From: Schistocephalus solidus
Taxonomy: Eukaryota > Platyhelminthes > Cestoda > Diphyllobothriidea > Diphyllobothriidae
Assembly: GCA_017591395.1 (NCBI GenBank)
Contig: WEDG01000317.1
Location: 62,001 to 126,000, forward strand
Length of the DNA stretch: 64,000 nucleotides
Direction: 5' to 3'
The notes beneath the pieces were generated by a model. That model was given only the letters and a program-made list of their open reading frames with translations, did no database searches and was not told the origin of the DNA. The translations under genes were made by a program, and so were the position numbers. This document shows, piece after piece, positions 47,972 through 56,460 of the stretch (position 1 is its first letter; each line of letters starts with the position of its first letter).

Positions 47972-48253
47972 CTTTTAGCTAGTATCTATGTCGGAAGTAC
48001 GGTATAACGTCTTTTGCCATATAATATTCATACTACTTGTAGTACTACTTGTATGTAGAATGGGCATTACGTGGTTATACCACAGTGGTTGATTGTCTTC
48101 GACCCAAATGTTCATTGAAATTTCGGGTCTGACCCTAAAAAGTCATGTCCGAAGCACCTGACTCCATGTCCTGCACTTAATAATTTCAGAAATTATTTCC
48201 CCGATTATTCTCTGGAGTCCATATACCAGAAACCGCATAGAGAACGCTGGGGA

Positions 48254-48325
48254 CCCACTGAGGAGCCGAACCCCTCGTTGCTGTGTCACACAGCAGCAGA
48301 AACATCGGCGAAACACGTGTCTGGG
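48254..48325 (+). ncRNA. Type I hammerhead ribozyme, retrozyme monomer 2
   Basis: Identical pairing to monomer 1. Predicted cut between 48321 and 48322, so cleavage at both sites would release a 354-nt RNA. Confidence 0.75.
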
Positions 48326-48607
48326 CTTTTAGCTAGTATCTATGTCGGAAGTACGGTATAACGTCTTTGCCATATAAGATTCATACTACTTGTAGTACTA
48401 CTTGTTTGTAGAATGGGCATTACGTGGTTATACCACAGTGGTTGATTGTCTTCGACCCAAATGTTCATTAAAATTTCGGGTCTGACCCTAAAAAGTCATG
48501 TCCGAAGCACCTGACTCCATGTCCTGCACTTATTAGTTTCAGAAATTATTTACCCCGATTATTCTCTGGAGTCCATATACCAGAAACCGCATAGAGAACG
48601 CTGGGGA

Positions 48608-48678
48608 CCCACTGAGGAGCCGAACCCCCGTTGCTGTGTCACACAGCAGCAGAACTATCGGCGAAACACGTGTCTGGG
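48608..48678 (+). ncRNA. Type I hammerhead ribozyme, retrozyme monomer 3
   Basis: Core, stem I and stem III are intact; helix II GCCGA/TCGGC is kept. Predicted cut between 48674 and 48675, 353 nt from the previous one. Confidence 0.72.
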
Positions 48679-48720
48679 CTTTTAGCTAGCATCTATGTCG
48701 GAAGCCGGCATAACGTTCTT

Positions 48721-48724
<4 letters not shown>

Positions 48725-48800
<76 letters not shown>
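48725..48800 (+). repeat. (AT)n microsatellite
   Basis: About 38 AT units with one interruption, directly after the truncated third retrozyme monomer. The stretch 48801-49033 is not otherwise recognised. Confidence 0.95.
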
Positions 48801-49354
48801 GGAGGAATGGACATTTATTGGAAGACAAGATACTATCATTATTGACATGCTGCACTCAGTGGATCACCTGGACCGTGACGTGAGTCGAACGGGACATTTA
48901 TCGGGCTCGTTGTCAGAAATGATGCAGATCGGGAATACGATGATGAGGGTCATCGAACATGCATAGTGGATGGATAGCAGCTGCAGCCAGATTGCATAGC
49001 GACGTAGAAGCATGATGGATGGAGATATCAGGGAGACCGGGACGGCCATTTCTGGCTTATGACGGCTAATAAGCCAGAAATGGCCATTCCGGTCTCCCCT
49101 TTGTCTTTGTCGGTTCCATTCCATCATATGCTATACGTCGCTATGCGACCGCTCGCGAGGGCTCTAGTCTGAGCTCCAGGGCACAACGGAACATGCATGT
49201 TCCTTAAGCAGATCGGTGAGCCCCACACTATCATCATATTCCCGATCACAACCGACAAAACAACGAGCCCGTGGCTCAAATGGTAGAGCGTTCGACTCAA
49301 ATACCAAAGGTCGTGGGTTCGAATCCCAGGTGTGCCACACTTGGGATTGGGTAT

Positions 49355-49399
49355 GACTGGCTGATGACGGCTAATAAGCCAGAAATGGCCATTCCGGTC
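49355..49399 (+). ncRNA. Hammerhead-like segment, SINE array unit 1
   Basis: Stem I GACTGG/CCGGTC (six pairs, one G-U); CTGATGA 49361-49367; helix II GGCT/AGCC with loop AATA; GAAA 49382-49385; stem III AT/AT with loop GGCC; triplet ATT, predicted cut 49393/49394. The C-A opposition next to helix II departs from consensus and may weaken activity. Equivalent segments are at 49664-49708, 49968-50012 and 50265-50309. Confidence 0.6.
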
Positions 49400-49663
49400 T
49401 CCCCTTTGTCTTTGTCGGTTCCATTCCATCATATGCTATACGTCGCTATGCGACCGCCTGCGAGGGCTCTAGTCTGAGCTCCAGGGCACAACGGAACATG
49501 CATGTTCCTTAAGCAGATCGGTGAGCCCCCACACTATCATCATATTCCCGATCACAACCGACAAAAACAACGAGCCCGTGGCTCAAAATGGTAGAGCGTT
49601 CGACTCCAAATACCAAAGGTCGCGGGTTCGAATCCCAGGTGTGCCACACTTGGGATTGGGTAT

Positions 49664-49708
49664 GACTGGCTGATGACGGCTAATAAGCCAGAAATGGCCA
49701 TTCCGGTC
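49664..49708 (+). ncRNA. Hammerhead-like segment, SINE array unit 2
   Basis: Same pairing as unit 1. Predicted cut 49702/49703, 309 nt from unit 1. Confidence 0.6.
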
Positions 49709-49967
49709 TCCCTTGTCTTTGTCGGTTCCATTCCATCATATGCTATACGTCGCTATGCGACCGCCTGCGAGGGCTCTAGTCTGAGCTCCAGGGCACAACG
49801 GAACATGCATGTTCCTTTAAGCAGATCGGTGAGCCCCACACTATCATCATATTCCCGATCACAACCGACAAAACAACGAGCCCGTGGCTCAAATGGTAGA
49901 GCGTTCGACTCAAATACCAAAGGTCGCGGGTTCGAATCCCAGGTGTGCCACACTTGGGATTGGGTAT

Positions 49968-50012
49968 GACTGGCTGATGACGGCTAATAAGCCAGAAATG
50001 GCCATTCCGGTC
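49968..50012 (+). ncRNA. Hammerhead-like segment, SINE array unit 3
   Basis: Same pairing. Predicted cut 50006/50007, 304 nt from unit 2. Confidence 0.6.
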
Positions 50013-50264
50013 TCCCTTGTCGGTTCCATTCCATCATATGCTATACGTCGCTATGCGACCGCCTGCGAGGGCTCTAGTCTGAGCTCCAGGGCACAACGGA
50101 ACATGCATGTTCCTTAAGCAGATCGGTGAGCCCCACACTATCATCATATTCCCGATCACAACCGACAAAACAACGAGCCCGTGGCTCAAATGGTAGAGCG
50201 TTCGACTCAAATACCAAAGGTCGCGGGTTCGAATCCCAGGTGTGCCACACTTGGGATTGGGTAT

Positions 50265-50309
50265 GACTGGCTGATGACGGCTAATAAGCCAGAAATGGCC
50301 ATTCCGGTC
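50265..50309 (+). ncRNA. Hammerhead-like segment, SINE array unit 4
   Basis: Same pairing. Predicted cut 50303/50304, 297 nt from unit 3. Confidence 0.6.
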
Positions 50310-50443
50310 TCCCCTTGTCTTTGTCGGTTCCATTCCATCATATGCTACACGTCGCTATGCGACCGCCTGCGAGGGCTCTAGTCTGAGCTCCAGGGCACAA
50401 CGGAACATGCATGTTCCTTAAGCAGATCGGTGAGCCCCACACT

Positions 50444-50445
<2 letters not shown>

Positions 50446-50484
<39 letters not shown>
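50446..50484 (+). repeat. (AT)n microsatellite
   Basis: Separates the SINE array from PLE-A copy 2. Confidence 0.95.
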
Positions 50485-50487
<3 letters not shown>

Positions 50488-52062
50488 TAAAGATTCGAGG
50501 TCCCGTTATCTTATCGCGTTCATCATCTCCTGAAGAAGACGAAGAAGAAGATGGGGCGAGTTCATGGACCAAATTGTATTTGTACTGACGTTTCGAAAGC
50601 CTTCTCGCTTCCATCATCAGAGTAAAGTGCTTGCTGCTCCTGGTGGTCTTGAGTTAGTCAGTCTTGCCGCGTGTCTCGTATTATATCCATGGTGGACGCG
50701 TGAACTTTGACCTGCCCGATCGCCGCTGACTTCCTTAGACCTCCCGAGGTCGAACGCCGGCGGGCTCGCGTGACTGCTGTCCCCTTTGGAGCCGTCGTAG
50801 GTTTAGGCAAGGCAGCGTGCCTGTTGGCCTCCCCCACGTCAATCAGCGGACTGATCAGTCGTTGCTGCTCTCGTGAGTTGTTATCCGTTTTACGGGCGCA
50901 TTCGTGAGGCAGTTTTGACTTTGGTCATTTGACCTTCGGCCGCCACCCCGCTTTTCCGTGAGCCTGGGCTCTCGGTTCCGTGTGCTCGTTTGCCTTATTG
51001 GCCCTGGCCGAACTGATCCGAGCCGTGTACGAAGCGCCTGGTAGGCGGGATGTAAGTCTATAGCTCGGTTGAGTGTGCCAGTCGAGGACCAGCTCTCGAG
51101 CACCAATCTGGCCATCTTCTCATTGGCTCGGCCAATCACCCTTGTTTCTCAAAGGCGAAATCATGGTTCAGCTGTTGTGCGTGACCATAAACCAAAGACA
51201 ACTTGTCTTTGCGGTTGATTGCAAGTTGGTGTTCATGCAACCTTGTGCCCAGGCGCTTGCCCGTTTCACCAACATACCTTGCATCACAATTTTGGCATGG
51301 TATGCTGCAGACCACTGCTGATTGTTCTGTCACTGGTAGCGGGTCTTTGGGCTTCATGACTTGCTGTCTGATAGTGCATTCTGGTTTATGAGCCACGCCA
51401 ATCCCAAAAGGTTTTAGGATTCTTGCAGTCGCCTCTGAAACGTTCCTCACATAGGGGATTGCGAGCCAAAACTTTGGCTTTTCTTCATTCGACCGCTCAA
51501 ACTGAGGCTTCCTGAGGCATTTGCGGATGAAGGACTTTGGATAACCGTTGGCTGTAAAAAGGGCATGTAAGTACTCCATCTCCTCCTTCTTCCCACTGTC
51601 GTCGCTGCAGTGTGTTTGGACACGTCGGAAGAGGGTTCTGACACAACTGCGTTTGTGGCCAACAGGGTGGTTGCTTCGGAAATGGAGGATGCGCCTAGTG
51701 TTGGTTGCCTTACGGTAGACCGTTGTCCTTATCTTCCCGTCTGCCAGCTTTGTAACTTGGACGTCAAGGAAGGGCAACTGATTGTTGACTTATTCCTCCA
51801 TGGTAAACTGGATGTCGGGAAAGATTGAATTCAAAAATGCCCTGAAAGCCTGCAAGTGACTCCTCTTGATTATGACGAACGTGTCGTCGACGTATCTGGC
51901 CCAGAACTTCAGTGGGTACGAGCTGAAGACCAGCTGCTCAAGCCTCTGCAAAACTGCTTCGGCAATTAGTCCAGACAGAGGCGAGCCCATTGGCGTCCCC
52001 TTCTTTTGCTCGTAGACCTGGCCGTTGAATGTGAAGAACGTCTTAAGACACAGTTCTAATGC
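50485..52062 (-). pseudogene. PLE-A copy 2, reverse oriented, 5'-truncated
   Basis: The minus strand starts at the same mid-RT junction as copy 3 (TTAGAACTGTGTC) and abuts the terminal repeat of copy 1 at 52063. It keeps GTPMGSPLSG, YVDDTFVI, LPFLDV, the thumb and a GIY-YIG domain that runs further than in the other copies (RLHEHQLAINRKDKLSLVYG). It shares the stop after FTMEE with copy 3. Its 3' terminal repeat with hammerhead-like hairpin is at 50573-50620. Head-to-head with copy 1. Confidence 0.9.
50573..50620 (-). ncRNA. Hammerhead-like motif in PLE-A copy 2 terminal repeat
   Basis: Minus-strand copy of the same motif, TCATCAG at 50614-50620. Confidence 0.48.
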
Positions 52063-52103
52063 ACTCTGATGATGGAAGCGAGAAGGCTTTCGAAACGTCA
52101 GTA
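52061..52103 (+). ncRNA. Hammerhead-like motif in PLE-A 5' terminal repeat
   Basis: CTGATGA (52066-52072), one extra T, helix II GGAAGC-GAGAAG-GCTTTC, GAAA (52092-52095), then C-GTCA-GTA, the minimal stem III layout reported for Penelope hammerheads. Stem I is weak (ACT/AGT at best, needing an alternative cut site). The motif is conserved in four other places in the window. Confidence 0.5.
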
Positions 52104-52524
52104 CAAATACAATTTTGTCCATGAACTCACCCCCTCTTCTTCTTCGTCTTCTTCAGGAGATGATGAACGCGATAAGATAACGGGACCTCGAATCTTTACG
52201 CATATTAGTTTATGCTATGGGCGCACAGCCCTCCACTCGGCACGCAGATGGGAGGCTTTTGCGAGAGTCATCCACCTACGCTCAGCTGAAATTCCTGCAC
52301 CGGTGTCTTGACGAGAACGTCTTACCGAAATGCCTCGCCTGTGAACACTGAACTATCCCAGCGGACGATGGCAGATTTCAAAAAGAGAATGATCAGGGTG
52401 CTAATACGAGATTGTCACGTCCGAATTAACAAATACCGCCGTATGATTGAACAACATTCTTCGACTTGCCAGTTAATCTTTACGATGCACGAATTGGAAA
52501 CCCTCAAAACGGCAATCCTAGACA

Positions 52525-54237
52525 GTGCACGGCGTCATCGCAAATCACGTGATGCCCAGCCCGAGAAAGCAACCCTCCTCCGATGGTGCCCTGGTTCACA
52601 ACTTGTCCTCTCATCGGCTCACTCAGCAACAACTAGCGGTTCTATCCTATGACGCAAAATTCAACACGAAAGATGCTCGACTAGAAGACTTCATTGCATC
52701 CTTCGAGTCGGCTCTCCAGAAGTGCGATGCTGTTGAGGAGTGCAAACGCCATGCGGCAACAAGTAGCAATCTGCTCCTCCAGTACCAACGTCAGACAACT
52801 ATTTCAAAGGCAGAAGAACGAGAACTTCTGAAAATAGGAAAAATAGAGGACATCGTAACCCTGCCCGCAGACAAAGGGCGCTCGACTGTCGTCATGGATA
52901 AGTCTGAGTACGGAGCGAAACTGAGTAACCTCTTGATGGACAAGGAATCCTATGTGCCATCGACTACCAGTGACTTCAAAAAGCTCGTGAACAGCATAAA
53001 CAAGACGGTCGACCAGCTGAGAAAGGTGGGAGCTCTCACGCGAAGAGAAGCGCTGGCCACAAAAGCCACTGATTCCGCGATGGCACGCTTCTACGGCCTG
53101 CCAAAGGTTCACAAGCCAGGAGTGCCCCTACGCCCCATCGTCTCCTTACGTGGCACCCCAACCTTTGGGCTGTCAAAGTGGTTGTATCAGCGACTTTGTT
53201 TCATAACCAAGGATTCGAAGTGGACAGTGAAGTCAGCTGACGAGTTCTTAACGCGCATCAAACATCTTGAAGTAGAGGCAGACGAGGTGATGGTGTCCTT
53301 TGACGTGATCTCGTTATTTACCTCTATCCCACCCGCATCGGCTATCAAAACTATCGACGGCTTTCTCCAGGAAAAATATAACGAGACCGACCAAAAACTC
53401 AAACGAGTGCATATCATCGAACTCCTAGAACTGTGTCTTAAGACGTTCTTCACATTCAACGGCCAGGTCTACGAGCAAAAGAAGGGGACGCCAATGGGCT
53501 CGCCTCTGTCTGGACTAATTGCCGAAGCAGTTTTGCAGAGGCTTGAGCAGCTGATCTTCAGCTCGTACCCACCGAAGTTCTGGGCCAGATACGTCGACGA
53601 CACGTTCGTCATAATCAAGAGGAGTCACTTGCAGGCTTTCAGGGCATTGTTGAATTCAATCTTTCCCGACATCCAGTTTACCATGGAGGAAGAAGTCAAC
53701 AATCAGTTGCCCTTCCTTGACGTCCAAGTTACAAAGCTAGCAGACGGGAAGATAAGGAAAACGGTCTACCATAAGGCAACCAACACTAGGCGCATCCTCC
53801 ATTTCCGAAGCAACCACCCTGTTGGCCACAAACGCAGTTGTGTCAAAACACACTGCAGCGACGACAGTGGGAAGAAGGAGGAGATGGAGTACTTACATGC
53901 CCTTTTTACAGCCAACGGTTATCCAAAGTCCTTCATCCGCAAATGCCTCAGGAAGCCTCAGTTTGAGCGGTCTAATGAAGAGAAGCCAAAGTTATGGCTC
54001 GCAATTCCCTATGTAAGGAATGTTTCAGAGGCGACTGCAAGAATCTTCAAACCTTTTGGGATTGGCGTGGCTCATAAACCAGAATGCACTATCGTACAGC
54101 AAGTCATGAATCCCAAAGACCCGCTACCAGTGACAGAACAATCAGCAGTGGTCTGCAGCATACCATGCCAAAATTGTGATGCAAGTTATGTTGGTGAAAC
54201 GGGCACGTGCCTGGGCACAAGGTTACATGAACACTAA
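52525..54237 (+). CDS. PLE-A reverse transcriptase with N-terminal part of GIY-YIG endonuclease
   Basis: A 570-codon frame. RT motif A is SFDVISLFTSIP (Asp260), motif B GTPMGSPLSG (321-330), motif C RYVDDTFVI (Asp358, Asp359), then LPFLDV (395-400). The fingers region includes LPADKGRSTVVMDKSEY and LPKVHKPGVPLRPIVS, typical of Penelope. The GIY-YIG domain begins at about 544 with SIPCQNCDASYVGETG and is cut by TAA at 54235, where copy 2 has Gln. The same frame continues to about 54597 after the stop. The true N-terminus lies upstream in another frame (from about 52330, MADFKKRMIRVLIRDCHVRI), so a frameshift falls near 52570. A 21-bp in-frame deletion near 53850 is seen relative to copies 2 and 3. 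Probably inactive. Confidence 0.9.
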   Translation: MHGVIANHVMPSPRKQPSSDGALVHNLSSHRLTQQQLAVLSYDAKFNTKDARLEDFIASFESALQKCDAVEECKRHAATSSNLLLQYQRQTTISKAEERELLKIGKIEDIVTLPADKGRSTVVMDKSEYGAKLSNLLMDKESYVPSTTSDFKKLVNSINKTVDQLRKVGALTRREALATKATDSAMARFYGLPKVHKPGVPLRPIVSLRGTPTFGLSKWLYQRLCFITKDSKWTVKSADEFLTRIKHLEVEADEVMVSFDVISLFTSIPPASAIKTIDGFLQEKYNETDQKLKRVHIIELLELCLKTFFTFNGQVYEQKKGTPMGSPLSGLIAEAVLQRLEQLIFSSYPPKFWARYVDDTFVIIKRSHLQAFRALLNSIFPDIQFTMEEEVNNQLPFLDVQVTKLADGKIRKTVYHKATNTRRILHFRSNHPVGHKRSCVKTHCSDDSGKKEEMEYLHALFTANGYPKSFIRKCLRKPQFERSNEEKPKLWLAIPYVRNVSEATARIFKPFGIGVAHKPECTIVQQVMNPKDPLPVTEQSAVVCSIPCQNCDASYVGETGTCLGTRLHEH

Positions 54238-54840
54238 CTTGCAATCAACCGCAAAGACAAGTTGTCTTTGGTTTATGGTCACGCACAACCGCTGAACCAT
54301 GATTTCGCCTTTGCGAAAACGAGGTTGATTGGCCGAGCCAATGAGAATATGGCCAGACTGGTGCTCGAGAGTTGGTCCTCGTGTGGCACACTCAACCCAG
54401 CTATAGACTTACATCCCGCCTACCAGGCGCTTCGTACACGGCTCGGATCAGTTCGGCCAGGGCCAATAAGGCAAACGAGCACACGGAACCGAGAGCCCAG
54501 GCTCACGGAAAAGCGGGGTGGCGGCCGAAGGTCAAATGACCAAAGTCAAAAACTGCCTCACGAATGCGCCCGTAAAACGGATAACAACTCACGATAGCAG
54601 CAACGACTGATCAGTCCGCTGATTGACGTGGGGGAGGCCAACAGGCACGCTGCCTTGCCTAAACCTACGACGGCTCCAAAGGGGACAGCAGTCACGCGAG
54701 CCCGCCGGCGTTCAACCTCGGGGAGGTCTAAGGAAGTCAGCGGCAATCGGGCAGGTCAAAGTTCACGCGTCCACCATGGATATAATACGAGGCACGCGGC
54801 AAGACTGACTAACTCAAGACCACCAGGAGCAGCAAGCACT

Positions 54841-54883
54841 TTACTCTGATGATGGAAGCGAGAAGGCTTTCGAAACGTCAGTA
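54841..54883 (+). ncRNA. Hammerhead-like motif in PLE-A 3' terminal repeat
   Basis: Same sequence as the 5' repeat motif: CTGATGA 54846-54852, GAAA 54872-54875. Stem I could be TACT/AGTA if the cut is after GTC at 54879. Confidence 0.5.
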
Positions 54884-55159
54884 CAAATACAATTTGGTCC
54901 ATGAATTCGCCCCCTCTTCTTCTTCGTCTTCTTCAGGAGAGGATGAACGCGATAAGATAACGGGACGCGCGCACGCCAATCTACTGGCTTCCGGAAACAA
55001 ACAAGCTCTTTATAGATGGCAAAGGCCGCGGGCAGGCAACCAACTGCTAGGCCGAAGTCGACCAACCTATAATTTCAGAGGGACGATGACATAAAATGTG
55101 GTTAAGTCGATACAGTCTGTTCAGGGCTTATTCTGTCTTCCTTCAGGCAATGTGTGTGC

Positions 55160-55345
55160 ATACCTGCGCCCAACCCCGCCTCCGATCTTCTTGACTCTGT
55201 CTTGACACCGGGCTTAGACAGCTGAGGTAAGAGTGAGTGCGTTAGCTGCGGCGCAAGTTACCGTCCATGTACTACCATGCTGTGGATCACACGGTGGACT
55301 TCGCCGAGATCGACGGTTTAACTGTCGTGTGTATGTGTGTGGGGG
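55160..55345 (-). repeat. R1 repeat fragment 30 bp from the exon 3 donor
   Basis: Reverse landmarks TCTTGACACCGGGC, GCAAGTTACCGTCC and GGATCACACGGTGGACTTCG. Confidence 0.65.
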
Positions 55346-55374
55346 TTGCAGAGAATGCACAACAAACTACCTAC

Positions 55375-55843
55375 CTTTAGGGGCCGCAATCAATCTATTG
55401 CCCTGCCAGGCAGAGGTAATGGTATGGTTCAGATCAAAGGCGTTCTGAGAAGCGTTGGCGTTGGCAGGTGGCGCGGTGGTGTCCGAGGAGTCCAAACTGA
55501 GGGCGCAATTGCGCTGGTAGGCGAAACGTTTCCGTGGCAGCGAGGGCGAATGCTGCTCCGGTGAGGAGGGACAGTCGCCCGACTTGGAGGAGCCTCCCGC
55601 GTTTTCCAGCGAATCAGCGAATTGCAGCGTTAAGTTGCGGCGTCGCAGAGAGGCGGTGGAGGCAGAGGAGGAGGAAGAGGCAGCAATGGTTGGCGCCTTG
55701 GGAGGAATTTCGTGGCAGGAGTTCTGTTGCAGAAAGGGTGGACGCTGGGCGGGGGTTGTGCATGTTGAGTCTAGGGAAACAGCCCCAGAACTGACAAACT
55801 GGGAACGACGGTTTAGGAGGTGTTCCTTCAGACGCTGTTTTAC
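55375..55843 (-). CDS. HDAC4: HDAC class IIa exon 3, regulatory region with VKQRLKEHLLNRR motif
   Basis: A 156-codon frame with no stop, hidden because it holds no ATG. Acceptor TTTTTTACCAG (55844-55845), donor AAAG|GTAGGT (55373-55374), start phase 0, end phase 1. It opens with VKQRLKEHLLNRRSQ, which matches the EVKMKLQEFVLNKKKA segment that follows the glutamine-rich helix in class IIa HDACs. Basic and Ser-rich stretches follow, including TASLRRRNLTLQF and SPSLPRKRFAYQRN, which resemble basic nuclear-localisation or 14-3-3-site context. The frame meets a stop immediately after the donor, which supports splicing there. Confidence 0.75.
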
Positions 55844-56104
55844 CTGGTAAAAAAGAACAGTGGAAATGCGAACGCTTAATGGGAAATATGGAAATAGTTA
55901 CTGACTCAAAATAGGGAAGAATATAGAGCTCAAAGGGCCACGAAAAAAAACCTCTATGCAGTGGACGCGAACCGCCAACCGTGGATTTGCACTAGACTTC
56001 TATAACCCTTGGTTACACTGAAGACTTCTCGGTTTATAAGTAGATATGAGTTTAGTACGCGCAGACGCGACCTCAACCGCGTTAGAAACTGCTCCCCCCC
56101 ACCC

Positions 56105-56460
56105 CACCCTAAACGGGCTGCGTGGTAGATGAGCTAGACCAGCACGGGGGCTAGGGCAGGACACGGAAAGCGTTATTCAGGATACGCCCCCATAATCAAG
56201 GCCGCACGCAGGCAGTGTGGCGGCACGCGTAGACGCGGGCTCGCGCCGCGCCAGCCAATTGCGCTTAATCCTGCATCCGATATTTTGACTCCATCTTGAC
56301 ACCGGGCACAGGTGAGTGAGGGAATAGAGAAAGAGTGTGTGTGGTAGATGCATCGCAAGTCTACTTTCACTTAAAACTAAGTTACGCGTAAGTCACCATC
56401 CATGCGCCACCAGGCTCTGGAGTACACGGTGGACCTCGTTGGATACAACGGTCGACCTGT
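56105..56460 (-). repeat. R1 repeat in intron 2
   Basis: CCCTAAACGGGCTGCGTGGT, then CTTGACACCGGGCACAGG and GGAGTACACGGTGGACCTCG, reverse oriented and diverged. Confidence 0.7.

Larger units (their letters stand above)
47605..48724 (+). repeat. Tandem hammerhead-bearing repeat array (retrozyme-like), 353-355 bp monomer
   Basis: Monomer boundaries taken at CCGATTATTCTCTGG are 47846, 48201 and 48555. An inverted copy (47605-47782) precedes the first monomer (47843-48024), making a palindrome with a loop of about 60 bp. The last monomer is cut by (AT)n at 48725. Each monomer contains one hammerhead motif, annotated separately. Confidence 0.88.
49034..50445 (+). repeat. Tandem array of tRNA-derived SINEs, 297-307 bp unit
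   Basis: Four complete units start at CAACGAGCCCGTGGCTC (49261, 49568, 49874, 50171) after a headless partial unit from 49034. Each unit has box A (GTGGCTCAAATGG), a canonical box B (GGTTCGAATCC), the hammerhead-like segment, TTGTCTTTGTCGG and a tail CAGATCGGTGAGCCCC. The last unit ends at (AT)n, 50446. The copies are nearly identical, so the array is young or homogenised. Confidence 0.92.
52063..54966 (+). mobile_element. Penelope-like element PLE-A, copy 1, full length with direct terminal repeats
   Basis: Bounded by direct repeats of about 125 bp (52063-52190 and 54843-54966). Each starts CTCTGATGATGGAAGCGAG and ends near GATAAGATAACGGGAC. The coding region, about 52205-54600, is broken by frameshifts and a nonsense codon. 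Both ends are intact, so this is the reference copy for the family. Confidence 0.9.

Noticed and set aside
49261..50445. Regular repeats with spacers resembling a CRISPR array, or a tRNA gene cluster
   Set aside because: Units are near identical over 300 bp, with pol III boxes followed by a long non-tRNA body; this is a tandem SINE in a eukaryotic intron. The heads do not fold into a convincing acceptor stem.
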